Positions 43,610-54,316 of a DNA stretch of 64,000 nucleotides are shown in pieces. The position numbers and the translations under genes are program-made. The stretch lies in the NCBI GenBank assembly GCA_034359265.1, contig CP136890.1, forward strand, positions 65,969,501-66,033,500, read 5' to 3'. This DNA comes from Canna indica. Lineage: Eukaryota > Streptophyta > Magnoliopsida > Zingiberales > Cannaceae. Numbering within the stretch: position 1 is the first letter of the stretch; each line of letters begins with the position of its first letter. Below the pieces are notes generated by a model. It was not told the origin of the DNA. It searched no databases and worked only from the letters and a program-made list of their open reading frames with translations.

Positions 43610-45342
43610 TGTTGGCTTAAGATTTTCAACCTTGGTCTTAATCTCGGTTTTGATGATAACAAACATGGAACTAATGTTTCATTGAGATAATCTTTCAGGT
43701 TCCATATCGGATAGCACATGATGTCCTCAATCGAAAATATCGAAGAAATCGGAAAATCTAAAGGACATTGGTCGTCGCGCTCGGATTCGTCGGAAAGATA
43801 GAGTATAGGTTTAGGGTGTCTAGTATATATTGTAATATCCTCATGATGATGCATAAGAACCCAAAAACCATCCCCGGATCCCAAAACATGAAAACCCGAA
43901 AACCACCCTGAATTCACTAAGCCTAGGGAGCTCCTTGGAGGGCTATATGACCTAGATAGTTTCTTAACATAAAAAATGGTGGTAATTTCTCCTTGGGTTA
44001 GAATTAGATAACGAGGTATTTTTTAGGATTTTGAAAGCTTTTAGCCTACCCATTCTTGACTCGGGAAGTTAGGAAATTTTCGTTTTCAAAAAATTTGTAC
44101 TAGTCCCCAAAAACTAGATTTTGATTCTTAAGGATTTTAATTTTTTAGATATATTTATTGAATCCAAATGGGGGGTAATTCTTATATAACATTTATGTTT
44201 TAAAGTTATTAACTTATAGCAGACTGCCCGGTTCAGCCCAGGTTCGGTCGACCGACAGAATCCAAAAATTGGCAGTAGCTAATTCGGTCGACCAGATTGA
44301 GGATCACTGAGTCGCGAACCAGTGGTAGCAGCATTGGTCGACCAATCGGTCGACTGGATTGCAGAACGCAAGTCGTGGAGCTAGCTTCGGTCGACTGATT
44401 CGTCGACCGGATTGGAGATCGATAAATTAGCGACACTCGGTCGACCCGTCGGTCGATCGATCAGTAAAAAAATTACACAGAAAGCTAGCGATCGACGATC
44501 TACCGGACCATCGACCGGGCGTCTGCAATGGTAAAAAATATAGCCGTTGACATTCTGTTTCAGCTTGGGGATTATAAATACCCATCCCAATCTTTCTTCA
44601 AGCCTTCTAACGATGCTTCCAAGCCTAAAAGAGCGATCCTAAGCATTTCTACAAGCCTTCATTGAGCAATCCTTTCAAGAACCCTAGCTTTGATCTACAC
44701 ACCTTGATTTAGCCTTCAAGATTTACCGATTCATCATCTCGAGGCATCAAGAGTACTAGGGAGTTTGTTTTGGAGCTAAGTAACTATTGTTTGATTTATT
44801 GCTCCAATTACTATTGTATTTTGTTATTTATTTCATTGTAATTGAACTTGTATAAGCCTAGGTTCCTAGGTTTAATTGAGTTGGTGGTTGCCTTAGTGTT
44901 AAGGCTTAAACCCATCGTTGTAAAAGTAGTTACTAGGATTAGTTCTAGTTGTCCCTTAGGTTGAGGTGGGAGAGTGCTCTCGATAGGAAGGCGGGATACT
45001 TCCGGGTGTGGAAGTTCCTTCGATTGGAGAGAGGAGACTTTGCGATGAGTCATTGTTGTAAGGGAAACTCGATATAATCTAGTAAAGCTAAGTTTGGAAA
45101 TCCTAAGCGGGGTTCTTAGGTAGTGGAGTAGGCATTGGGACCGAACCACTATAAATCAATGTATTTGCATTGATACTTGTTTGTTTTAATTGCTTTATCA
45201 TTTATCACTTCCGCATTTAGTCGTAAAATTGCAATTTGCCTAAGTAATCAAAGAAACGATTAAAACCAGAATTAGGCAAATAGATTTAGATAACACACTA
45301 TTCACCCCCCCCCCCCCCTCTAGTGTGCCATTTCGTCCAACA
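43610..45342 (+). mobile_element. 5' LTR of outer copia element
   Basis: Begins TGTTGGCTTAAGATTTTC and ends TTTCGTCCAACA, 1,733 bp. The palindrome cluster (CGGTCGACCG, TGGTCGACCA, CGGTCGATCGATC) spans about 44,235-44,520. The TATA box GATTATAAATACCC is near 44,571. A C14 tract precedes CTCTAGTGTGCC near the end. Confidence 0.93.
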
Positions 45343-45344
45343 AT

Positions 45345-45362
45345 TGATATCAGAGCGGGTTC
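45345..45362 (+). other. Primer binding site, tRNA-Met type
   Basis: TGATATCAGAGCGGGTTC begins two bases after the LTR. The inner copy has TGGTATCAGAGCGGGTTC at 53,191-53,208 on minus, the standard initiator-methionine tRNA complement of plant copia elements. The outer copy has a G to A change. Confidence 0.9.
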
Positions 45363-45410
45363 GTAGCTTGAGATTTCACCATCTCGTCTACACCTTGTCT
45401 CGATCCGAAA

Positions 45411-46809
45411 ATGGCACTAGAGAGTATAGCGTCTTCATCTCGTAGGTTTGATGAGTCTAACTTTGGTCTTTGGAAGAGTAGAATGTATACTTTTCTAAAG
45501 ACTCAAGGTTTAGGTGTATTTAACATGGTAAAGATAAAATATGTTGAACCTAAGGAAAATATGAATGCATGGACCCAAGAACAAATTATCATGTTTGAGT
45601 TAAATGCTAAAGCTACAAATTGCATATTTTGTTCTTTGGAAAATAATGTGTTTGAGAAAATCATGCATTGTACTTCCGCATTCGATATTTGGGCTACTTT
45701 AAACATGCTTTATAACTATGCAAAAACCGAAGAGCTCAATACATTTGATGAGGGGAGTGATGACAATTGTCATCCACCCAATGCTAATATGGTTTTTGAA
45801 GCCCATAGTGCCTCTAGTCATAAGAGCACAAGAAATTGAAAAAGGAAGGTGATTTGCCATGTGTGCCAAGAAAAAGGGCATGTAAGGAAGAACTGCCCTA
45901 CTATGAAGAACAAAGCAAAGAAGAGGTCGAATGCCACCACATCATCATCCCACTCAAATGAAACATCCTCTTGCAATGACCATGAAGCTACTTCAGAAGC
46001 TTGCCTCATGAATGATAATAATGAGGTACTCTCCTCTCCTTCTAGTCATGTTAATAATAATGATAGTATTAACTCATCTAGCTCTCATGATTTTGATGAA
46101 TTGATGGATGAGTATAAAAACATGTATGCCTTGCTCTTGAAAAAGGATAAGGAAAACAAGGATTAAAAATGAGAATTCTAGACTTAGTGCACATTTGCAT
46201 GATCTAGAATTAGAAAATGAGAAATTAAAATCTAGGCATTTTGATCCATACCATGATAACTTAGAACTTGAGCTTAAAGCTTTGAAACATAAAAATAATA
46301 TTTTAAAAAATGAAAATAGCATGTTAAAAACTCAATTGCATGCTATTCAAAAATATATGAATGATTTGAAAAATGAGGTTGTGTCCTTAAATAAGAAAGT
46401 AAACAAATTGAAAAATATTTCATTTCCTAAGAACACAAGAATGAAAAATACTTATGTAAAGAATGCCAATGTCCATCATGTTCAAAATGCTAAGCATTCT
46501 ACCATTAAACCTCATGTTCAAAAGAAGAATGTTTCCTTTAAAAATGCTCATGTTCATCATCATCCTCATGTCAAGCATTCTAACTTTAGACCTCATGTTC
46601 ACAAAAATGACAAAAAGAAAGAATTTCAAGGTCATTGTTTTTGTCATGGTATTTATGGCCATGCAATCTATGATTGTTCATTTAGGAAAAATTCAAGTGT
46701 TGCTAAGACACTTTGGATACCTAGGCCAACTCACCACCAAGGACCCAAAGCCATTTGGATACCAAAGATATCATCTTCTATTGTAGGGGGAGCTACCACA
46801 TATGAGTAA
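45411..46809 (+). pseudogene. Copia gag with zinc knuckle and coiled coil, outer copy
   Basis: Starts MALESIASSSRRFDESNFGL at 45,411. The first part (FGLWKSRMYTFLKTQ; VFEKIMHCTSAFDIWATLNM) is the UBN2-type copia gag domain. A TGA at 45,837-45,839 interrupts it, then the zinc knuckle CHVCQEKGHVRKNC follows in frame. Next are Ser/Asn-rich linker and LMDEYKNMYALLLKKDKENK, a frameshift near 46,164, a long coiled coil (LELENEKLKS; LELELKALKHKNNILKNENS), then His/Lys/Asn-rich repeats. A second Cys/His motif CFCHGIYGHAIYDC and KTLWIPRPTHHQGPKAIWIP come near the end. In copia elements the last motif is usually followed by protease and integrase; here the frame stops at 46,807-46,809. Gag would build particles. 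One nonsense codon and one frameshift inactivate this copy. Confidence 0.85.
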
Positions 46810-46841
46810 GATGAAGTTGGTTGATTGAAGTTGCTTGAGGG

Positions 46842-48321
46842 TGAAGGCGAAATGGCGACACAAGAGGGGGGATGAATAGTGTGTTTACTAAATTGATTAG
46901 CCTAAATCCGATTTTAATCGTTTCTTGATCAGTTTAGGTAATTTGCGATTTGATGACTGGATGCGGAAGCGATAAATAATTAAGCAATTAAAATAAATAA
47001 TAAAACAATGCAAACACGTTAATTTATAGTGGTTCGGCCCCAATGCCTACTCTACTACCTAAGCACCCCGCTTAGGATTTCCAAACTCGTTTTACTAGAT
47101 TAATTCGGTTTCCCTTACACAGATGACTTTTCACTCGAAGAGTCTCACTCTCGACCTAAGGTACTTCCACACCCGAAAGTCTCCGCCTTCTTATCGAGAG
47201 AACTCTTCCACCTCAACCATAAGGGACAACTAAACTAATCCTAGTAAACACTAAGTTTACACAAGTGGCTTTACTCATTTTCACCAAGGATACCACTTCC
47301 ACACAACAGACCTAACACAAGGTCTTCACAGACTCAAATAAAAAATAGTTCAAATAAACAGATAAAATACAATCAAAAGAGCTACAATATAAAACAAGAT
47401 TAAAAGAACTTTTTAATCCTTCAAAAACATCAAACTCACCAAGTAGTAGAGATTGGATTGAAGCCCGAGTTGAGGAGCAGATGACGCTTAAAGAAGAACT
47501 CAACAGAGGAACGGAGCGTGCTGCGATTACTCCTTGGAAGGCTTTAAGTCTCCCTTAGAATACTCAATGATAATGGTAAGAGAGGGAGAAGAAGGTTAAA
47601 TGAAGTATATGAGGGTATATTTATACCCTACTGAAGAAACGGCAGCTCAACGGATAGTTTTCTATCCGTTGCAGGCCGCCGGTCGATTGGTCGATCGACC
47701 GACTGATCGACCGCTCACATCGACCGCCACTTTCTCTCTATGGTTGGTCGACTGACGGGTCGACTGCCCAGATGCGACTGTTCATTCCCTCAATTCGGTC
47801 GACCCATCGGTCGACCGACACAGGGAAGGAAAGGTCTCGCGCTACGCGATTTTTTTACTCTGGTCGACCGATCGATCGATCGCTAGGGCTACTGCCCAAA
47901 ACCAGCCTCTGTCGATTGACCAAAAAGTCTACTGGCCTTTTTCTTACCCTATTTGGTCGACCGCCCGGTCGACCGAATTTAGGCTGAATTGAATTTTCAG
48001 CCTGGTTTTCTTCTGCGCTTTGTTTTCGAGTTCAGGCTTTTAACAAGCATCATCTTGGAGGGCTTTCATGTGATCTTTGAGCCCGTCCAATGTGACTTTG
48101 GTTCACTCGTCGATCTTCGAGAAGTTTCCGCGATGAACCCGAGAGCGACGATCAATGTCCTTCCGATTTATCGATTTCTCCGATTTTTTCGATCGAGGAC
48201 ATCAAACGCTACTAATATGGAACCTGAAGATATTCTCAATGAAATCATTAGTCCCATTTTTGTTATCATCAAAACCAACAAAACTGAGATTAAGACTAAG
48301 GTTAAAAACCTAAAGCCAACA
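46842..48321 (-). mobile_element. 3' LTR of inner copia element
   Basis: In plus orientation begins TGAAGGCGAAATGGCGAC and ends AAAGCCAACA, 1,480 bp. Palindrome cluster 47,680-47,980. On minus the TATA box GGGTATAAATATACC is near 47,620. This LTR is the more complete of the pair. Confidence 0.93.
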
Positions 48322-48336
48322 ATCTCCCCCTTTTTG
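48322..48336 (-). other. Polypurine tract of inner copia element
   Basis: On minus reads AAAAAGGGGGAGAT and abuts the LTR start TGTTGGC. The outer copy has the same tract at 56,769-56,782, and a third relic has AAAAAGGGAGAGAT at about 61,720-61,734. Confidence 0.9.
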
Positions 48337-51300
48337 ATGATGACAAACATCCTTAAGAAAATATATATTCATTAAAGCATGGAGGATATCAACTAAGGGA
48401 TTTCTCCCCCTATCAACATGCATATCTATAAGAATAAACTCCCCCTATCTATATGCATGGATTTCTTATATTTTCCTCCCCTTTACTTATAGTTTTCTCC
48501 TATATTTTCTTATACTTTTTTTCCCTTTTTTACTTATACTCTTCTCCCTCTTTTGACATCAATCAAAAAGGGCAAGAAAGGTCATTCTAGTCAAAAGGAT
48601 GAAACACAAATATTTTTTCATGAAGTTGAGACTCTAAAGAATATTTTTCATGAAACATGAAAATCTCAACCAAAGGGATGGAAACAAGTAATTTGATATG
48701 AAACAAAATCATACATGAAAAAAAATAGAGACAATTCAAAGCTAAATCATGTATGCTCTCAAAATGAATATTGTTTCTTTTTCATGACATTTTTAGATTT
48801 CATTCAAACTTTCAAAATGCAAAGATATAGTCATTTTAAATCATGTATATCAAGTTTGAAGTGAAACTAATGTCATTTGATCCAAATATGAACTTAACAT
48901 GTTTTCATTTGAAATAAACATGAGAACATGAAAATGCTAAGTCTCAATTAATGTTTTGCTATCTACTCATGTTTTCTCAAACTTAGGCATCTAGACATCT
49001 AACATGAGATAATATAAGTCTAGGAATCAAGTTTGGGCTTAAGATGAAATTTTTAATTCACTTTGTTGACTTAGGTCAACCTATGCTTCAAGTTTTCAAA
49101 GATCAAGCTTTAAGTTTATACAAAATCATATTTTGACAAATATATTTGAAACCGAATTTTTTGGACGAAAATTTTGATACCAATTATTGAATGGTTATTT
49201 GAAATGCATGTATCAAGTTTGAACTCAAAATAAATTTAAAAATCAAAGTCCATTTTTCATCCCATATTGATTTCATGTAAACAAATGGATCATAGCTATC
49301 ATCCAAAATATCAAAATCATTCCTAGAAATGATTTTACTCTTGAAATTGTGTGAATGATATTAAAAATGGAATCCAAATGATGTACATGAGTTTTTATAT
49401 GAAATTTCCGAAGAAAAATCGAAGTATCAGAAAGATTAGTGTTTCAAGAATGATAATACTTTGTGTTTTCGAAATCCAACTTCAAAATTCCATTTTAAAT
49501 TTGATTTTCAATGAAACTTTTTGAAATTTTTACACAACATACTAGATTTTTCAATGAAAGTGTAGTTTCAAGAATCATCTAAAAATGAATTTTCTATATT
49601 TTCCTAGAAATAACTGAAATTGCTACCAAATGTAGGTTGAAATGATATTTTTTTAATTTTCAGTTATTCTTAAAACTTGTCCAATTTTCATTCAAACTTT
49701 CATGACACCACATGATGGTTATGTAAAGAGTATATGTCAAGTTTGGAATGAAAATTATGTCCTTAAGTCAAGATATCAACCTAGCATGATTTCATTCAAA
49801 ACTAAACTAGTTTTTATGAAACTTGCTAAGTTTCAATCTTAACATTTACTCATGATTTTTCAAACTTAGACCTATGGATACCTAACATGAGTAAATCTAA
49901 ACATGTTTCTCAAATATGGATTGAAAATGAGACATTTAAGTCAACTTGTTGACTTGGGTCAACTTGGTTCAAAAGAGGTTTTCATGAATTGACCTTTATT
50001 GTCATTTTATCCATATCCATATGAATTTTTCACTCTAAGTGCATGGAAATATGGTATACCTATTCCTAAACATATTTATGAAGTTTGGACTTAAAATAAA
50101 GTGACCAAGTCGATTTATTGACTTGGGTCAAACTTTTCAAACTTGAGTCCTCTAAGGTGAATTAGTTGTCATTTTATTCATCTAGACATGAATTTTCAAT
50201 CTTAAGTACATGACAACTAATCATTAACACACCTAAATATGTTTATGGAGTTTGGACATAAAATGAAATGACCAAGTCGATTTATTGACTTGAGTCCAAC
50301 TTTTCAAGCTCAAGTTCCCTAAAGTGAGATACCAATTGTATTTGTTCATCTAGATATAAATTTTCAAGTTTTAAATATCTAGACTCATGTGATATGTGTA
50401 TCTAAACATGTTTATCAAATTTTTAACTTAAAATGAAGTCTCTAAAGAAGAATTTTAACCTAGTTCGATTTCATAAATATCATGATATCATGAAATGAAC
50501 TAAGTTATTAAGATTTTTTCTACTCATGAAAATTCAAGGATTTGTCATGCAAAAACAATCATGAGCATAGAGACATCATTTAACATAGATAATCAACTAT
50601 TTTACTACGATTTTTGCAAAATTTAAATTCATACCTTAGTCTTAGAAATTTGCCCAACTTTTCATTTCCTTTTTCATTTTCTTTTAGATAGCATAGCCTT
50701 TTAAATTTTCATCACTTTCTTAACTTGCAAGATGGCTTCATTAGTATCAAAATGAACTTATATGCCTACTAGCAAGCTAGCATACTAAATAGCAAGGTTC
50801 AATGCAAATTTTCATTAAAAATTCAACCTATGCTAGATAGTAAAGATTCATTTTAAAGAATTAACATGTTATCAAAATGAATCAAAGAGATCCTAAGATG
50901 TGAAACATTTGAGGAATAAGATCCTTAAACATATTTAACTACTTTGGACTTAAAAGAATGTCTCTAATGGTAAGTATCAACCTAGAGCAAGTTTCATTCA
51001 ATGAAGTTTGTCTAAGTGCTAAAATTCTACCTACTCATGAGAAATCAAGGATCTTACATGTAATTACCATCATGAGTATAGAGACATAGTTTAAGTCTAG
51101 ACATTGAGGTATAATACTAAGATTTTGAATTTATCAAAGTTATACCTTATACTTGATAATTTAGCCAAACTAATCTTTTTCTTCCTAGTTAGCCTTCCAT
51201 TTACAATAACTTGCAAGTATACTTTATATGTAGAAGATGAAACTAAATCTACATGCAAGCTATCAAACTAAATAGTGAAGTGAAAAACCAAGTATCATTT

Positions 51301-51754
51301 TCCAAATTCAACTTCACTAAATAGCATGGATTCATTTTCAATATAATTATTCATGATAACAAAATGAATCAAGAGATCTCAAAATATGAAATTTTGAAAA
51401 ATAAGATCTCCAACCCTTCCTATTGGTTGAAAACTGAAAGGCCACAATGAGACTATGATTTAGAACCGCAAGGTCGCTTAGGCCCATTACAGGCCACCGG
51501 GGTCTCCGAAGAGACCGAAGATCAAAAAATTAAAAATTATTTTTGAAAGAACTCTTTAGTAAGAGCGGGAAAAACAACTCAAATTAAGCATATATCAACA
51601 CTCCAACTTAAATAGAACAAACCAAAGAAGGAGATGATACAAAATATACCTAGATGCCAATTTCCATTCTTTAGGCATCATGATGATTCGAAGTTGCAAC
51701 CTCTTGGAGATTTCTCATTTATATCCAAGGTTAACTTCAACTCTTCACTTCTCT
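48337..51754 (-). other. Non-coding interior of inner copia element
   Basis: About 3.4 kb of AT-rich sequence without open frames, where other copia elements have pol. It is homologous to 54,317-56,768 of the outer copy. Reiterated phrases occur: CAAGTCGATTTATTGACTTG recurs 167 bp apart (about 50,104 and 50,271), with the near-palindrome TTGACTTGGGTCAA and the words AACATGTTTA and ACTCATG. No recognised RNA gene. Confidence 0.8.
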
Positions 51755-53142
51755 TTATCCTTGTGTGGTAGTTCCCCCTACAAGAGAAGATGAGACTTTT
51801 GGTACCCAAATTGCTTTGGGTCCTTGGGGGTGAGTTGGCCTAGGAATCCAAAGTGTCTTAACTACACTTGGCACTTGGATTTTTCTTGAATGCACAATCA
51901 ACAATAGCATGGCCAAAAATACCATAACAAAAACAATGTCCATTAAATTTCTTTTTATTTATTTTATGGACATTAGATCTATCATTTGAATGCTTGATAT
52001 GTGAGACATGATGAATATGAGCATTCTTAGATGAAATATTTTTATTTTGAACATGAGGTTTGATGATAGAATGCTTAGCATGGGAATGATGATGAACATT
52101 TGCATTCTTTGCATAAGCATTTTTTATTCCAGTGTTCGTAGGAAATGAAGCATTTTTTAATTTATTTACTTTCTTATTCAAGAAAGTAATCTCACTTTTC
52201 ATTTCATTCATGGATTTATGTAATGCATGTAATTGAGATTTTAACATGCAATTCTCTTTTTCTAAATTGTTATTTTTGAGCTTCAAGTCCTTAAGCTCAA
52301 GTTCTACATTATCATGGCATGAATCAAATGAACTAGATTTCAATTTTTCATTTTCTAGTTTGGATTCATGCAAATGAGAATTAAGCATTACATTTTCCTT
52401 TTTTAACATTTTGTTTTCCTTATCTTTTCTAACTAGCAAGACATACATTTTTTGACATTTTGAATGAACTAGAAGAGCTAGTACTCTCATTATCAATATT
52501 ATGACTAGAAGGGAAAGAGTGTACCTCATCATTGGTACTCATAAGGCAAACTTTTGAAATAGCTTCATAGTCATTGCAAGAGGATGCTTTATTTGAATGT
52601 GATGATGATGTAGAAGCTTTTGACCTCTTCTTTGCCTTGTTTTTCATGGTGGGGCAATTCTTCTTCACATGCCCTTTTTCCTTGCATGCATGGCACACTA
52701 CTTTCCTTTTTCGGCTCTTGGAGCTACTCCATTGACTAGAAGAGCTATGAGCATCAAAACCAAGATTAGTAGTAGGTGAGTGACCATTGTCATCACCACC
52801 TTCAGCAAAAGTGTCAATCTCTTCGGTTTTGGCATAATCGTATAAAACGTTTAAACTAGCCCATAAATCATAAGCCGAAGAACAATGCATGACTTTATCT
52901 AGGATGCCATTTGGTAATGTGCTAAGTATGTAATTCATGGCATCTCCATTATACTTGAACATTTTCTTATCCATTTCACTCCAAGCATGCATATCATCCT
53001 TAGGTTCAATGAATTCCCAATGTAATATGTTAAAGACATCAAAACCTTCAGTCTTCAGAAATGTTTACATCCTAGATTTCCATAGACCAAAGTTAGCGGC
53101 AACGAACCGAGGAGGTGTAGACGCTACCGACTCTAGAGCCAT
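51755..53142 (-). pseudogene. Copia gag with zinc knuckle and coiled coil, inner copy
   Basis: Starts MALESVASTPPRF at 53,142. A TAA follows at codon 26 in FGLWKSRM-stop-TFLKTEG, where the outer copy has Tyr. The frame then runs open through MHAWSEMDKKMFKYNGDAMN, MHCSSAYDLWASLNVLYDYA and the zinc knuckle CHACKEKGHVKKNC. A frameshift near 52,440-52,460 leads to the coiled coil (ESKLENEKLKSSSF; VELELKDLKLKNNNLEKEN) and CFCYGIFGHAIVDC near 51,900. A second shift or stop near 51,860 precedes KTLWIPRPTHPQGPKAIWVP. Gene end 51,755. The layout equals the outer gag. Confidence 0.85.
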
Positions 53143-53190
53143 TTCAAGAGCGAGACAAGATGTAGAAGAGATGGTAAAATCTCAAGCTAC

Positions 53191-53208
53191 GAACCCGCTC
53201 TGATACCA
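53191..53208 (-). other. Primer binding site of inner copia element
   Basis: On minus reads TGGTATCAGAGCGGGTTC, two bases after the LTR end TTCA. Exact 12-base match (TGGTATCAGAGC) to the plant initiator tRNA-Met complement. Confidence 0.93.
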
Positions 53209-53210
53209 AA

Positions 53211-54311
53211 TGAAGGCGAAATGACGACACTAGAGGGGGGGGTGAATAGTGTGTTTACTAAATTGATTAGCCTAAATCCGATTTTAATCTTTTCTTGATC
53301 AGTTTAGGCAATTTGCAATTTGATGATTGGATGCAGAAGTGATAAATAATTAAGCAATTAAAATAAACAATAAAGAAATGCAAACACGTTAACTAGCTAA
53401 TCCTAGTAAACACTAAGTTTACACAAGTGGCTTTACTCATTTTCACCAAGGATACCACTTCCACACAACAAACCTAACACAAGGTCTTCACAGACTCAAA
53501 TAAAAAATAGTTCAAATAAATAGATAAAATACAATCAAAAGAGCTACAATATAAAACAAGATTAAAATCGCTTTTTAATCCTTCAAAAACCTCCAACTCG
53601 CCAAGTAGTAGAGATTGAGTTGAAGCCCGAGTTGAGGAGCAGACGACGCTTGAAGAAGAACTCAACAGAGGAACGGAGCGCGCTGCGATTACTCCTTGGA
53701 AGGCTTTAAGTCTCCCTTAGAATACTCAATGATAACTGTAAGAGAGGGAGAAGAAGGTTAAATGAAGTATATGATGGTATATTTATACCCTACTGAAGAA
53801 ACGGCTGCTCAACGGATAGTTTTCTATCCGTTACAGGCTGCCGGTCGATTGGTTGGTCGACCGACTGATCGACCGCTCATATTCACCGCCGCTTTCTCTC
53901 TGTGGTCGGTCGACCGCCCAGACGCGACTGTTCATTCCCTCAATTCGGTCGACCCTTTGGTCGACCGATGCAGGGAAGGGAAGATCGGGCGTTGTGCAAT
54001 TTTTTTACTCCGATCGATCGATCGGTCGACCGCTAGGGCTACTGCCCAAAACCAACCTCTGTCAATCGACTGAAAAGGCTACTCCAGCCTTTTTCTTACC
54101 CTCCGGGTTTCAGCTTTTAACGAGCATCATCTTGGAGGGCTTTCATGTGATCTTTGAGTCCGTCCAATGCGACTTTGGTGCACTCGTCGATCTTCGAGAA
54201 CCTGATATGGAACCTGAAAATATTCTAAATGAAATCATTAGTCCCATGTTTGTTCTCATCAAAACCATTAAAACCGAGATTAAGACTAAGGTTGAAAACC
54301 TAAAGCCAACA
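53211..54311 (-). mobile_element. 5' LTR of inner copia element, with deletions
   Basis: Same family as 46,842-48,321 but only 1,101 bp. Three deletions are visible relative to that LTR: about 220 bp at CGTTAACTAG near 53,395, about 75 bp at CCTCCGGGTTTCAGC near 54,100, and about 85 bp at TTCGAGAACCTGATATGG near 54,198. Palindromes at 53,840-54,070 and the TATA region near 53,778 remain. Confidence 0.92.
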
Positions 54312-54316
54312 GAGGG

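Larger units (their letters stand above)
46842..54311 (-). mobile_element. Gag-only copia retrotransposon, inner copy, TSD GAGGG
   Basis: A full-length copy in opposite orientation inside the outer one. GAGGG flanks both ends (46,837-46,841 and 54,312-54,316), and the outer element reads continuously across the gap (AGTTGCTTGAGGG to CTTGAAGGATAC). On minus: LTR 54,311-53,211, primer site 53,208-53,191, gag 53,142-51,755, non-coding interior to about 48,337, polypurine tract, LTR 48,321-46,842. Length 7,470 bp. No pol domain is present. Confidence 0.96.

Noticed and set aside
46463..46786. Second plus-strand frame of 107 residues in the outer gag region
   Set aside because: Out-of-frame Met/Ile-rich shadow of the His/Lys/Asn-rich gag segment, which matches the inner copy in the gag frame.
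46837..54316. Inversion of one element instead of nested insertion
   Set aside because: The inner copy has its own complete pair of LTRs, primer site and polypurine tract, and a perfect 5-bp duplication, which inversion would not create.
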